A stretch of DNA of 64,000 nucleotides, from positions 19,672,608 to 19,736,607 of the forward strand of contig JAVTVX010000001.1 in assembly GCA_033439265.1 (NCBI GenBank), given 5' to 3'. The first letter of the stretch is position 1, and every line of letters begins with the position of its first letter. The notes below the pieces were generated by a model. The model did no database searches. It was not told the DNA's origin and saw only the letters and a list, made by a program, of their open reading frames with translations. Below are positions 10,689 through 22,911 of this stretch, piece by piece. The translations under genes and the position numbers were made by a program. This DNA is from Dillenia suffruticosa (taxonomy: Eukaryota > Streptophyta > Magnoliopsida > Dilleniales > Dilleniaceae).

Positions 10689-13600
10689 AGAGGAAGAAAT
10701 GGGTGTTACGTCAAAATCTTTTGATGGTGTTGTTGTAAAGGGGAGGATTTTGTTGAGCTTGTTTGACACTTTTAAAGTAAGATTTGATTCAATGTAATCA
10801 AAACCCATTTCTCATAATGTAGAGATTTGAAAGTGGTTGACCATATTTTTAATGTTTTGGATAGTTTTTTTGAATGGTTGTGTGTGTGTGTGTGTGTGTG
10901 ACGTTTGAAGGTGATTGGAAAAGTGGGATGTTGGGGCTTGGTTTTGGTTTTGGTTGGTGCGCGTGCAGAAGGAGGATTTTGAGATGTGGTCATAATGGGG
11001 TTGCCAGCCACCATAAGCTGCTTGTTCATCACAAGTGAACAATTTTGAATCATTTCATCCCTCCAAAAACTGCTAACTTTGATTCTCTCTAAGCCTCTGC
11101 AATTGGCCTTTTCCTCCCTACTCTTATCCACTTTTACGCTTGTCGTATTCTCTTGCCTCTCTCTCTCTCCCTTTTGAGGGACCGATACCCAAATCCTATA
11201 ATATCTCCAAGAAGAGAATGCCTAAACCCTTTCATTTTAGTAATTATTTGAATTCAATTTCCTGCTCGTTGCTTTTTTCATCTCACGCGTAATTGAAATT
11301 TACTTACTCAAAAATATTTTTTCAAAAGAAGTTCTAAACATTATTAAGTGTAGGGTGGAAGTGCAAAATAACAGAGGGTGGCAGTGCCACACATAACATC
11401 AGGGTTCAAAATGGGGGGGGGGGTGCCCTTCACTTTCCTGAGAAAAGCAATCCATCCCCCCTGTAAAATTGAAATGCATCATTATTCCATACTTGTGCTG
11501 TGCCATTTTAAGGACACCCCTCCCCTCCCAAAGATTAAGATGAAAATTATAATTTTAAGAAAATAAATAAAACTTAATTATAATTATTTTGGGGGTTGGG
11601 AAGAGCCCCACACCCCCTGCTTTCTTCTCCCTTCTAAAATGAGTAGGCATTTTACCCACGAACATTCTTTTTTATTAGTCTAATTGCCTATATACATACT
11701 TGAGAAAAATTTATAAGGCCTCCACCATTAATAGTGTTTGGTACTAAACAATGAAATGGTCATACAAGCTTAGGGAATTTGGTACCAAATCTTATTGGAA
11801 CTTTGTTAGAGCATCTATTATTATACTTATCGAAGTATTTCTAACGTTACTCTTATCAGAGTTTCTCTATCTTGCACAGAGTCTTGGTGGCCTGAGTAGT
11901 CTTGGTGAAATCAATAGCCTCAAAAGAGGATTTGTTCTCACAAATACGAAAATATAAAAATAAAAAAATTACGTATGCTCAAAATATATGATATTTTCTG
12001 ATACTTTAGATATTTTATTATTCAAACATACTATCGAATTGTAATAGATGATATATTTCGATGTTGTTTGAGAAACTTAAGTTAATTTAATTTTTTTATT
12101 TATTTTTATTTTGTTATATTTTACCTGTAACAATTTCTTACCAAATTTAAGTATTTTATGCAATAAATTATATTTTACAAATATAAATCAAACATTTTAT
12201 AAAAATTCAATCATTTTATATAAAAAAATTAAATCATCAAATTCTTTATATTAAAATTTTTATTTAATTTCAATTAAATCTAATATCGGATTTTTTGAAA
12301 TTCAGGTTTAGGTTTTTCTAAGTCAATTTGCATTAAGAGAGGGAACTTTGTGTGACCAAATACAATTCAAAACAGGCTTAAATTGGATTTCTCGAGCTCT
12401 CAAAACCTAATGGGTCCCAAAAGAACTCATTTGATATCTTTTGGGGGGAGGGGTTTTAGAAAGATTGCTCAGTCAAAAAGTTAAAAGTATTTTGGGGGAC
12501 AAACCCTCTTTTTTCAAATCATAAACTGAGTTAACTAGGGTTCACATATCAACATTGATAGCTGCAAACAAGATATAATAATTTTTACCCAGATGAAATT
12601 TAGAGGGGTGGATAAATATGAAGTAAAAAAAGGAAAAAAAAATGGTTATTCCAAATTTGTTCTATCATCCCTAATTCAAGGAATTTCTCATAATATTTGT
12701 TTCCACGCCTAATAATTTGTGCTTTTTGATATTTTCACACTCCTTTAATTTGTTAAAAGAATACGAATCAATTATTTTTCTAGTTATGCGATAAAGGTTT
12801 CTGAATTTCATATTACTAATATTCATTCTGAATTAATATAGGTTTTTTTTTTTTTTAATTTCTGCAATGGTAAATTTATGAAAACTTTTTTTTTCTACGA
12901 ACTCAGTTAAATTAAATCAGAATTCAGAGTGATTACGAAACAAACTGTTACCTGAACTAATTTAGATTAATATTAAATTTGATTATCTTTAGGCATAAAC
13001 ATTTTTCTTTTTTGCTCTTTAGGAGACATGGTATGTTGTCCCCATCAAGCACAAGAGCAACATGGAGTGCTTCAAGTTACCAAGTTTTTGAGAGTTTTGC
13101 TCTGATTTTATTCCTTTAGTATGTGCCTACACTTGATAACACCTATAAATGGAAATTTAATCTAGTAACTCTCATAATTAATAGTCATACATAGAACCCT
13201 TTTTTCCTATAATTGTGTTTGCTCTTCAAGCTTGCCATGTGACTAGGAACAAATTGGAATGCTCAATATGTAAATTGAAATCATTACATAATTTTTTTTA
13301 AAAAAAAAAAAAACCATTGATTAGATCCATCCCTATGTTTAGGTTTGTGTTTTTTGTTACACATAATATAAAATTAGAGCCCCAACATAACAATTAGGGT
13401 GTCATGTTCTTCCAAGGTATTCATAGAATAATGTGGCATATTTTAAACTAATGACCATCAGATAATTATTTCATTTTGCATTAAACTAATGACCATCATA
13501 ATTATGTATTTCCTCGTATGTTATGAAAATACTTTACATATATTTTTATTCTAATAATACTTGATTTGATTGTATCTGTCTTGAAGCTGAGGAAGATGCT

Positions 13601-15002
13601 CTGGAATTAAGACCGATATTTTGGACCTGGCCGGGCCGGCCCGAGCTTGAGTCATTTTATGGTTGGGCAAAGCTCGGGCCCATTATTTAGACTCGTTTTA
13701 ATTACAAACCGAGTTTGGACACCAATGGACTTGATATTAAATGTTCAATTCATTTAAAATTAAATATTATGGTATTTTGATGGTAATTTTGATAAATTTA
13801 ATTTACTACTCCTGATATAATTTTTTAATATTTTATGATATTATTATCGTTAATTTTCATAATAATGTGTAATTCATCATTTGGCATAGTGATATTTGTT
13901 TTGTATTTTATTTTAGATAATTAATGTGTTTTTATTTACTATTTATTATGTTATAAAATGAGTTAAAAATATAAAAAATAAAATTTATAATTCGAGTTCG
14001 AGTCTGACTCAAAACAACTCCAAGACCCTTCTAATCTCTTGGGTCGAGTTCGACCCTTGATTCTTCGAACTTCAAGCCAAACTTAGGTTCGGGTCCAAAT
14101 AAATTTGACTGGATAAAAATTTGGTTGTTATTATTGTAATATAAATTTTTAACTTTTGCCCTTGTATCTACTCTTCCATTTAATTTCTTTCTTCTCAACA
14201 TTTGTTATATAAAGCAAAACATTGTGGAAATACCATGCAGCTACATTATTGCTTATACAAAGAGGAAAAAGGAAATAACATTGTGGGCTTCTTGCAGTAC
14301 AATGTAAGTCATATTAGTAATGTTGATTTAGGTGTAAGAAAAAAAATTTTTGGGTATGCTATGCCTATCCCATTCTACTAGTAGAGTAGATAGTCATTAC
14401 CCATAATTGCAAAATGAAATTGGGAGACACCCTTTTATGCAAATATATAAATAAATATAATGCCATGGTAATTCTAATAATTACTTCAATTTTTTTTTCC
14501 TTTCGATTAAAAAAGGGGATAAAAGGACATATATATTAAAATTTCTCAACACTAATGATTTTTATTTCTAATATCTCAATACGTTAAATTAATTAGTATT
14601 TATATAAAAATTCGTATATATTTATATTTATATATTTTTACCTTTAATAAATTATTTTTTTATTTTATACTTAATAATTATATATTTATAAAAGATGACG
14701 ATTTTATTATACAAAAATTTTTGTTTTTTTATTTATGTATCTTTTCATATTTTTTTTATATTCATATAAAATATGCGTTTCTTCCAAAATTTGAAAAGCA
14801 AGAAAAATTTAGGGTTGGAGGGAAGCAAGGGGAATGCGCGTGGGCATAAAATCTGTAGGGAATGTTCTCTCCCTGTCTGATCAAAAAATATTTCACAGCA
14901 CAAACCAAAATGAAATCACCACCCCCCCCCCCCCCAGCTCTCCTCATTCTCATAATGCCTGCAATCATTCTTCTTGGTTGCCTCAATCCCGCATGCCTCC
15001 TC
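10689..15002. other. Gene-free AT-rich spacer
   Basis: No gene is recognisable. It contains a (TG)n run at 10881-10900, a G run near 11394-11404, a small GGCC-rich patch near 13626-13640 inside an otherwise AT-rich region, and very AT-rich sequence at about 12000-12300 and 14480-14760. ORFs here are short and unlike known proteins. Confidence 0.5.
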
Positions 15003-15003
15003 C

Positions 15004-15035
<32 letters not shown>

Positions 15036-15066
15036 TCTCTTTCTCTCTCCTCATTCTCTCTCTCTC

Positions 15067-15073
15067 TATAAAT
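15067..15073 (+). promoter_or_regulatory. TATA box of the SAMDC gene, next to CT-rich initiator region
   Basis: TATAAAT lies about 125 bp upstream of the SAMDC start codon, directly after a pyrimidine tract (about 15003-15066, C run then CT repeats). A transcription start near 15100 is inferred. The leader from there to 15195 contains no ATG. Confidence 0.55.
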
Positions 15074-15195
15074 CTCTCCCTTCCCCCACTTCTCTCCCAT
15101 CTATTCTCTCTCCCAAAAGACACCACAGTAAACAAGAACGAAAAACACAAAACCCCGTTTCCATCCCCTCTCCTCGCTAAAATCCATATTTTGAA

Positions 15196-16215
15196 ATGGC
15201 TGTTTCTGGGTTTGAAGGCTTTGAAAAACGCCTAGAACTCCATTTCTCCGGCGACGATCCGGCGTTGACCAGCGGTATGGGACTTCGACGACTTGACTTT
15301 TCTTTACTCGAGCAAGTCCTCCACGTGGTCCAATGCTCTGTCGTCTCTGCTGTTGCCAACCAATACTTCGATGCCTACGTGTTATCCGAATCATCCCTCT
15401 TCATCTACCCCACCAAAATCATCATCAAAACATGTGGGACCACTCAACTCCTCAAATCCATCCGTCCGTTGATCCACCTCGCCAAAAATCTCAACCTTTC
15501 GATCATCGCGTGTAAGTACACCCGCGGTAACTTTATCTTTCCCCAGTCACAGCCATTCCCGCACACTAGCTTTTCCGAAGAAGTTAGTTTCTTGGAAGAC
15601 AATCTTCCTGACAAACTCTCTAACCGAAAAGCCTCTGTCATGAACTCTTCTAAGTCACATGCTTGGCACGTGTTCACAGCTTCGGTGCCCGGTGCCGGCG
15701 CCGGAGTCTCGGCGGAATCAAAGGCGGCCGCCTATGCCTACACAGTCGAGGTTTGTATGACGGACCTCGAACGTGTTCTGGCTCAGAGGTTTTTCAGAGG
15801 AACCGGAAAATCAATGACAGAGATCACGGGAATCTCCGGCATTAATCCTAAGGCATTAATATGTGATTTCGAATTTGACCCATGTGGTTATTCCATGAAC
15901 GGAATCGATGGTGATCGGTATTCGACCATTCATGTGACTCCCGAAGACGGTTTCAGTTACGCGAGCTACGAATGTGTCGGGTCGGTTTTTGATGATGACG
16001 ATGATCTTGTCCGAATGCTGAAGAAAGTCGTGAAAATTTTCCAGCCGGGGGAAATGTCGGTGGCCACTAGCACTTCTCTAGCCAATGATGTGTCCACACG
16101 TGTCAACAATGCGATGAAGATGGTTGGGATGAGGTGCCGGAGTTTTAACGTCGATGATTTCCCTGCCACCGGAAATGTAGTTTTCCAGACTTTTACTGCA
16201 GCTCGCCGGAAGTAA
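15196..16215 (+). CDS. SAMDC4: S-adenosylmethionine decarboxylase proenzyme (SAMDC4/BUD2 type)
   Basis: A single-exon 339-aa AdoMet decarboxylase. It makes decarboxylated AdoMet, the aminopropyl donor for spermidine, spermine and thermospermine, in the cytosol. Like the family it is made as a proenzyme that cleaves itself between Glu65 and Ser66 (YVLSESSLF, 61-69) to create the pyruvoyl cofactor at Ser66. Expected active-site residues are present by comparison with the human enzyme: Glu7 and Glu10 (FEGFEKRLEL), Cys80 (KTCGTT), Ser233 (CGYSMNG), and His246 and Glu250 (TIHVTPEDGFSYASYE). The N-terminus MAVSGFEGFEKRLEL points to the SAMDC4/BUD2 subgroup rather than SAMDC1-3. The conserved small upstream ORF that confers polyamine repression on SAMDC1-type mRNAs is not seen in the short leader. 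Intact. Confidence 0.95.
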   Translation: MAVSGFEGFEKRLELHFSGDDPALTSGMGLRRLDFSLLEQVLHVVQCSVVSAVANQYFDAYVLSESSLFIYPTKIIIKTCGTTQLLKSIRPLIHLAKNLNLSIIACKYTRGNFIFPQSQPFPHTSFSEEVSFLEDNLPDKLSNRKASVMNSSKSHAWHVFTASVPGAGAGVSAESKAAAYAYTVEVCMTDLERVLAQRFFRGTGKSMTEITGISGINPKALICDFEFDPCGYSMNGIDGDRYSTIHVTPEDGFSYASYECVGSVFDDDDDLVRMLKKVVKIFQPGEMSVATSTSLANDVSTRVNNAMKMVGMRCRSFNVDDFPATGNVVFQTFTAARRK

Positions 16216-16829
16216 ACTAGAGAATGATTGGACATATAGATAGAGAGAGAAGAGAGGGAGAGAGAGAGAGATTAGAGAGTAGAGTTAGAAGAGAAATTTT
16301 AGAAACTGGTGAATTTTTTCTTCCTTTTTCCTTTTTATTTAATGTGATAAAGGGGATTTTTGAGTGGTTTAAACAGACTTATCTATATCTGGATTGATTT
16401 AAGCAGAGTTATCTATATCAGACTTGACGAGCTCATGAGAATTCGTGATGGATGATGTATGGTGATGAAGAAGAGGATGATGATGATGATGGGGAGGTTG
16501 ACTTGTGTAGAAAGATAAAAAGAGAACTTGGGGAGGGGGGATCTTCAAATGGAGGGGTGATGGAAGATGATGTGGAAGTGTCTCATCAATCATCAACAGG
16601 GGGAAAAGGGAGAGAGGGTGTGTATGGGTGATGGTGGTGTGATCATCATGCACCCCACTTGGGTTCGTCACGCCTGAGGGATTTTTGAGCTTCTTGTAGT
16701 AGTGGGGAAGGGAGCTGAAAAAGAAAGTGTTCATGTTCAAGCTTATATCAACTCTTTTTTCTTTGCTCTCTCTCTTCTTTTCCTCTTTATTCATTTTCCT
16801 AGTAAGTTCTTATCTGTTCTTCAATGCTA

Positions 16830-16922
<93 letters not shown>

Positions 16923-17742
16923 TTAGTGTTTCACTTTTTTTACTTTTCATGATGAAAAATATCACACTTCTCAATCTTTTTTTCTGAATTTTCATCATCC
17001 ATCCTTACCACTTCTCTAAAAAAGATATTCTACCAATTGCATTTTTGTCTACTTTTGGTGCATCTTCAATGAACTAGAAAATATATAGTGGGATGGAACC
17101 AATAATATGTCTTTACTAACAAAAAGACAAGATGTGCACTATGAATGTGGAATTAATAACATGGGGATTGTTTAATAGTAAATTTTGGCCTATACTAGGA
17201 ACATTAGCTTAAACAACAGGTCCTCTTCTTAATATTAGAGACTAATAATTTTTTTTTGTACTACAACTGAGGTTTTGGAAAGGGGCACTTGGGCTAATAC
17301 TTTTTCTGGAATTTAATTTGGCAATAGGTGTATATGCAAGGACTAGGCTTCAAAATGATTGGTAATGATCAAAATTTTCACTTGCCTGCAAAGAGTGTGT
17401 TCTTTCCCGTACTATTTCATGTCATACTTTGAGACCATATTATTATCAAACTCTGACATGGGCTTTGGAGGAGTCTCAGAAAAACTCTGTCCCCAAACTC
17501 AGAACTTTAGGCTTTTTGGGTAAATTGGGCTGCATTGTCCTTTACAATTAGACCATGGCCCCAAAACCTACAAGACGTAGCCCACCTTGATTGCCATTGT
17601 CTGGCTCCTAGGCTACCTGGAAAGGAAAATTGTAGTCCCAAAAGAAAAGGGCTCTCCTCTTTACTTGAGCCCCATATGATTACTCACAAAAAAAAAAAAG
17701 TGGAACAGCCCAACTCGAGTAAGTTTACAAGTCCAACCTAAG
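16216..17742. other. Spacer with long CT microsatellite
   Basis: Holds the SAMDC 3' flank with GA repeats and the long (CT)n tract at 16833-16919. ORFs at 16399-16987 are repeat-driven (Ser/Leu or His/Pro runs) and are not believed. Confidence 0.5.
16833..16919. repeat. (CT)n microsatellite, about 43 units
   Basis: The longest dinucleotide run in the window, uninterrupted. Confidence 0.95.
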
Positions 17743-17754
17743 CCCAATGAGACT

Positions 17755-17954
17755 TTTTTTTTTTTTCTGTACTGTAACTTGGACACCATCCAATATCTTG
17801 AGTTTTGTTTCGACTAATTTGGATCGACTGCTGCAGAGCCCACTTTATACGGGCGGGTCTTTCAATATTGTTTTTTTTATGCCCAGGGGGAGTCGAACTC
17901 CCGACCTGATTAAGGGACGAAGGTGCCCATCCCATCTAGGCAACAAGTGTCGGT
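17755..17954 (-). mobile_element. Complete ~200-bp tRNA-derived SINE with perfect 12-bp TSD
   Basis: CCCAATGAGACT occurs exactly at 17743-17754 and 17955-17966. The 200-bp insert, read on the minus strand, starts GGACCGACACTTG. It has an A-box-like TTGCCTAGATGGGATGGGCA, then a B-box-like GGGAGTTCGACTCCC, and ends in an A tail (poly-T on the plus strand at about 17754-17766). The 3' body contains GATCCAAATTAGTCG, related to the tails of other SINEs in the window. The tRNA-like promoter at one end and the A tail at the other make this a full-length element. Confidence 0.85.
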
Positions 17955-18389
17955 CCCAATGAGACTATGAATGACAGAATTCAAAAGGTGGTGTCCACCA
18001 GTCATTCAAAAGTCCAGCCCATTTTTCCATCTGAAAACCACACACACACATTAGTTGACTGTCTATATCCAAAAATCAAACTAATCTGGTTCAAATGCCT
18101 GTAAGCCTAATTTAGAGACTGGCTCTAAGATTTTAGTGAAAAGAATTTAGTATTCTACAGTTAGACTCACAAGTCAGACCACAAGATTGTAGATTGCATA
18201 AACTAATACGAAACTTCTTTGTGTTGAATAGTTGTGTACTCTACTCCCTTAATCAGAGATTTCGAATTCGAGTTTTGGGAATTGAGAAAAAGGATTTAGG
18301 AGAGTCAATATCTTAATAGGCCCCATAGAACTTGGACCAAATTAGTGGAGCAAAACTCGAATATCGATTGCTTCGGTACAAAAAAAAAA

Positions 18390-18695
18390 GATTGCATAAA
18401 CTTTTTTTTTGGTAGGAAGATAAAACAAACACACCCAAAACCAGCCCAAGAGACTACACACACTCACGGACCACAGACCTACAACTCACGAGTCTTCTTA
18501 ACTCTGCCCCGCACTTGTCTTCCCACAGCAAAGAAAGGATAGAGCTAGGCGGGCTCTCTATGAGAGACACTCCTTTGGGACTTGCTTTGCTTAAGCTAGC
18601 TAAAAGATCGGCACACTTGTTGGCTACCCTGTATACATGCTTCACTTTCGCCACCCCCAGCTCTCTCAATAACTGTCTGTAATGATTGTATAAAC
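18390..18695 (-). mobile_element. 5'-truncated LINE stub (RNase H C-terminus) with near-perfect TSD
   Basis: The minus strand of 18454-18669 encodes the end of a plant LINE RNase H domain, with the hallmark VYRVANKCADLLASLSK and a following Ser/Pro-rich tail. A poly-T at 18402-18410 is the 3' A tail. GATTGCATAAAC (18390-18401) and GATTGTATAAAC (18684-18695) match at 11 of 12 positions and bracket the insert as a target-site duplication. The insert is only about 280 bp, a severe 5' truncation. Confidence 0.65.
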
Positions 18696-19885
18696 TATTT
18701 TATGCAATTGTCCATTTTTTTTAATACTTGACCACCGATATTTGAAAATCCGACTAATTCAATTTGAATAGTTGTGAAATCCAATTTAAAAGCTGACCCT
18801 CATTGTATTTTTTTTTTATTTTTAAAATTAGAATTAAAAAATTTGATTATATGAATTTGATATCCTATTATTAAACTAACAGATGTTTCACATGCATGCT
18901 GATCGTCAATTCATTTCAAAACTAATTATGGAAATAAAGTGCAAAAGAGGGGACAAAAGTTTAGTAGAGATCAAAAAAGTTTCACAATCACTTAAAATCA
19001 TTTGAATTTTCGTCACGCATGGCTACAAAGATGTACTATTATTAGTATCTTTGTTTCCTTTGATCTTGAGCCCAAATGTCTTACTTTTGTTAATCTTTTC
19101 TTACACCAACAAACATGAACCACTTTCCCTTTCAAGCTAACATAGATGAAGAGATGTTACCGTAAGTTCCGATTTTGAATATGGATGAAATAGATGTGAG
19201 TATGGGTCGGATCAGACCTTCTAATCTTGCATTGAATAGGATTTTAATTGACAACTTTATATTTATTGAAAAAATTGAGCTGGCTTGGCTTGAGATCCTT
19301 ATAAACTTAATACCCTCATAAGCTCGTGTTGAATTCAATCTCCCCTCACTGCGCTCAAGTTTGAATAACGTATGGCTCATTATGAGTTATTATTAGATAT
19401 TGATTTCTAAGCCTAAATAAATAAAAAAATTAAATAAATAGATGCATAACAAGAAAAAACAATAATTAAGAAAAAAAATGATTAACGACAAGATCTTTTG
19501 TGAGGCTCTTTGGTCATGGGAGACACACTTTTGGTCCCCCTATCACCTTGCCCTAAATATATTCCTTCTTTTCAAAAAGAAACTTTGGAATTTAGCTTGG
19601 AAACACGTTTGATATCTCTCTCTCTCTCTCTCTGGTCATGGAACACTTTCTCATTGACTAATATTTAGAATCATATTTTGATTAATTCGATTTGAGTTAC
19701 GATCAAGTCTTTTTCTGAAGGATCTCTCCTAATATAGTTTTTTTCCTTTTTAAAATTTGAACTCGAATTTTGATTAAGAAATTTAACATTTTTTTTACTG
19801 AATCAACTGTTCATCAGTCACTTGATCTCTTTTTATACATGAAGGGAAGGTGACCTTTCAAGGGATGAAATGTTTATCTACTTAT
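18696..19885. other. AT-rich spacer with SINE remnant
   Basis: No gene is recognisable. A short CT run lies near 19617-19634 and a degenerate minus-oriented SINE-like stretch near 19655-19840. The latter shares the AATCAAAATATGATT-type tail seen at 29406-29570 and 57594-57640. Confidence 0.45.
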
Positions 19886-21264
19886 TCTCTATTGCTCTTA
19901 AGAAAACTTCTAATAAAGATAGGAACAAAAACAACTTCATATATAGGACTAAACATTACGTATGTTGAATTGAGACTTTGAAGCAAAGTAAGGGATTGCA
20001 TAGATTTCAATTTCGGAATTTGGAATTGTTAAAACCTAAGTTACCAAAATGCAACATTTGGTGAATGGTGAAAGAATCAAAATTCTCTATTGCTCTAGAG
20101 AAAACTTCCAATAAAGATAGGAACAAAAACAATTTCATATATAGGACTAAACATGACGTATGTTGGATTGTGACTTTGAAGCAAAGTAAGGGATTGCATA
20201 GATTTCAATTTCGGAATTTAGAATTGTTAAAACCTGAAGTTACCAAAGATGTAACATTGGGTGAATGGTGAAAGAACCAAAATTCTCTATTGCTCTAGAG
20301 AAAACTTCCAATAAAGATAAAAACAACTTCATATATAGGACTAAACATGACGTATGTTGGATTGAGACTTTGAAGCAAAGTAAGGGATTGCATAGATTTC
20401 AATTTTGGAATTTGGAATTGTTAAAACATGAAATTACCAAAGATACAACATTGGGTGAATGGTGAAAGAATCAAAATTCTCTATTGCTTTAGAGAAAACT
20501 TCCAATAAAGATAGGAACAAAAACAACTTCATATATTGGACTAAACATGACGTATTTTGGATTGAGACTTTGAAGCAAAGTAAGAACAATTTCGGAATTT
20601 GGAATTGTTAAAACCTGAAGTTACCAAAGATGCAACATTGGGTGAATGGTGAAGGAACCAAAATTCTCTATTGCTTTAGAGAAAACTTCCAATAAAGATA
20701 GAAACAAAAACAACTTCATATATATGACTAAATATGACGTATGTTAGATTGAGACTTTGAAGCAAAATAAGGGATTGCATAGATTTCAATTTCAGAATTT
20801 GGAATTGTTAAAACATGAAATTACCAAAGATGCAACATTGGGTGAATGGTGAAGGAACCAAAATTCTCTATTGCTCTAGAGAAAACTTCCAATAAAGATA
20901 GGAACAAAAACAACTTCATATATAAGACTAAACATGACGTATTTTGGATTGAGACTTTGAAGCAAAGTAAGGGATTGCATAGATTTCAATTTCAGAATTT
21001 GGAATTGTTAAAATCTGAAGTTACCAAAGATGCAACATTGGGTGAATGGTGAAGGAACCAAAATTCTCTATTGCTCTAGAGAAAACTTCCAATAAAGATA
21101 GAAACAAAAACAACTTCATGTATAGGACTAAACATAACGCATGTTAGATTGAGACTTTGAAGCAAAATAAGGGATTGCATAGATTTTAATTTCAGAATTT
21201 GGAATTGTTAAAACCTGAAGTTATCAAAGATGCAACATTGGGTGAATTGTGAAAGAACCAAAAT
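19886..21264 (+). repeat. Seven tandem ~200-bp units
   Basis: Unit starts, using TCTCTATTG as anchor, are at 19886, 20084, 20284, 20478, 20665, 20865 and 21065. Spacings are 198, 200, 194, 187, 200 and 200. Units are highly similar, with small indels (a 6-bp deletion in unit 3, about 13 bp in unit 4). Three units carry an uninterrupted 66-68-codon frame starting MVKE.KFSIALEKTSNK and ending TLGEW (20065-20271, 20265-20465, 20846-21052). In each the stop overlaps the next start in ATGGTGA. Units 5 and 7 have a Trp-to-stop change and unit 4 is frameshifted. No homologous protein is recognised, so coding is not claimed. Confidence 0.9.
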
Positions 21265-22854
21265 TTTGAAATGCAAATACATCAATGTCATTAGTGTGTA
21301 AGAGATGTTTAATGAGTTATAATTTAATTGATACTAATTTTTTTTTAGAAATCTTAAGATCGAATCTTTCCTATAAGAGAGAGGCTTCCATATATAGTTG
21401 ATTAAAAGCGTGAGTTTTAATCATAAATCAACACATTACAATCAATTGGTAACGTAGACAAGTCCTTCGAAACGTTAAATTCTAGAAAGATAGCCTGAAG
21501 GTTTTAATTATTTTCTTTTGTACTCAAATGATAATTTTGTGGAAATGGAAGGTATTACTTACTCAAATCATAATTCTAAAATGATCAAACCTAACCCTAC
21601 CAGGGAAATCCTAATTATTTGAAATAATTTTTATTTTGAGTTTCTTATAAACTATTTTTTATTCTAAAGTTTTGACAAATTTTACTACTGTCATATTATA
21701 TATACTCAAAAAAATTCAAATATTAAATTTCGATCTCGAGAAAAACATTTAAACAAGAGCTTTTTTATCACTACAGTGTCCCTACAAGGACTCAAATTTT
21801 TAAAATTAAAAATAGTTTACCAACAAACCCAAAATGGCAACTACTTTACTTATTGCTAATCTTGATTTTTTTGGGCAATTCCTCTTATTTGATATTTCAT
21901 ATTGTTAAGATGAGAGAAATAGAAGTGTATGCAAATAAGGAAAATGCATTTATCTTTCATTTATGAAAAGATCATAATATTTTGGCAATTCTTTAATTAA
22001 TGATAAAACCAAAGGTCTTATTTTTTTTTTCCTTTGTATCTGTGTTTAAATATGAAAACTTTTTTTTTTAAATAAGATAAAATAATGTTTATTAATGTTG
22101 AAAATACTCAAAAGAATGTATTACTGTAATAAATTATTTCTTTAGAATTTATTTAGTTTTAGATTATTGTTTTGACAATTATTTTGAGTAGTTGATTGTC
22201 TTTTCTAATAACTAAAAAATTATTTTTTCTTATAAAGCCATCGTTTTTATAGGATTTACGTTAATTTTTTATAATAATATATATTTAAATTAATTATTTT
22301 TTAAAATATAAATATTATATTTATGAATAATATATAACAATAAAATGAAAAAAATTTAAAATATAAACATATTTAAATAATATAAAATTAATCATTTTAT
22401 ACCTTGACAACAACCTTTATCGACTATATAATCAAATACTAATATTAATTAATAATAATTATTATATATAGACTATTATTAATTAGTTATCGCTATAATC
22501 AATTATCAATTATTAACTATATGCTAAGAATTGAATTTCATGAATTGCACCAAAAAGGCTATAATTCTACCCAATCAGCAAGCCTTTCTAAAATACTTAT
22601 TTATTTATTTTTTTAGTCTTTTGAATTAATCATTTTATAATAGATAGCGATAAAAATACTCGATTAATTTTTTTAAAAAATAACATCATAAAAATTAAAT
22701 TACGACGAGTCCAAAATTAAAAAAAAATAAATAAATTTGGTGTTTATTCAAAAAAATGCGATAATATTTTTAAAGAAAATATTATTTTGAAAAGTGTTTA
22801 AAAAATTAAATAAAAATAAGTAAGAAGAACAAGAGAGAGTATTCAAACGAAGCC

Positions 22855-22858
<4 letters not shown>
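21265..22858. other. Very AT-rich spacer
   Basis: No gene is recognisable. The stretch 22080-22500 is extremely AT-rich with many small AT palindromes. Confidence 0.5.

Positions 22859-22909
<51 letters not shown>
22859..22909. repeat. (GA)n microsatellite upstream of the PP2C gene
   Basis: An uninterrupted GA run about 700 bp upstream of the PP2C start codon. Confidence 0.95.

Positions 22910-22911
<2 letters not shown>

Noticed and set aside
13600..14130. GGCCGGGCCGGCC patch and GAGTTCGAGT-type repeats as a DNA transposon
   Set aside because: No terminal inverted repeats or target-site duplications could be identified by eye.
17881..17950. Possible tRNA gene (tRNA-like B box)
   Set aside because: Lies inside an element with TSDs and an A tail; no cloverleaf is evident, so it is a SINE head.
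19886..21264. CRISPR-like array
   Set aside because: Units are contiguous ~200-bp repeats without unique spacers, in a plant genome.
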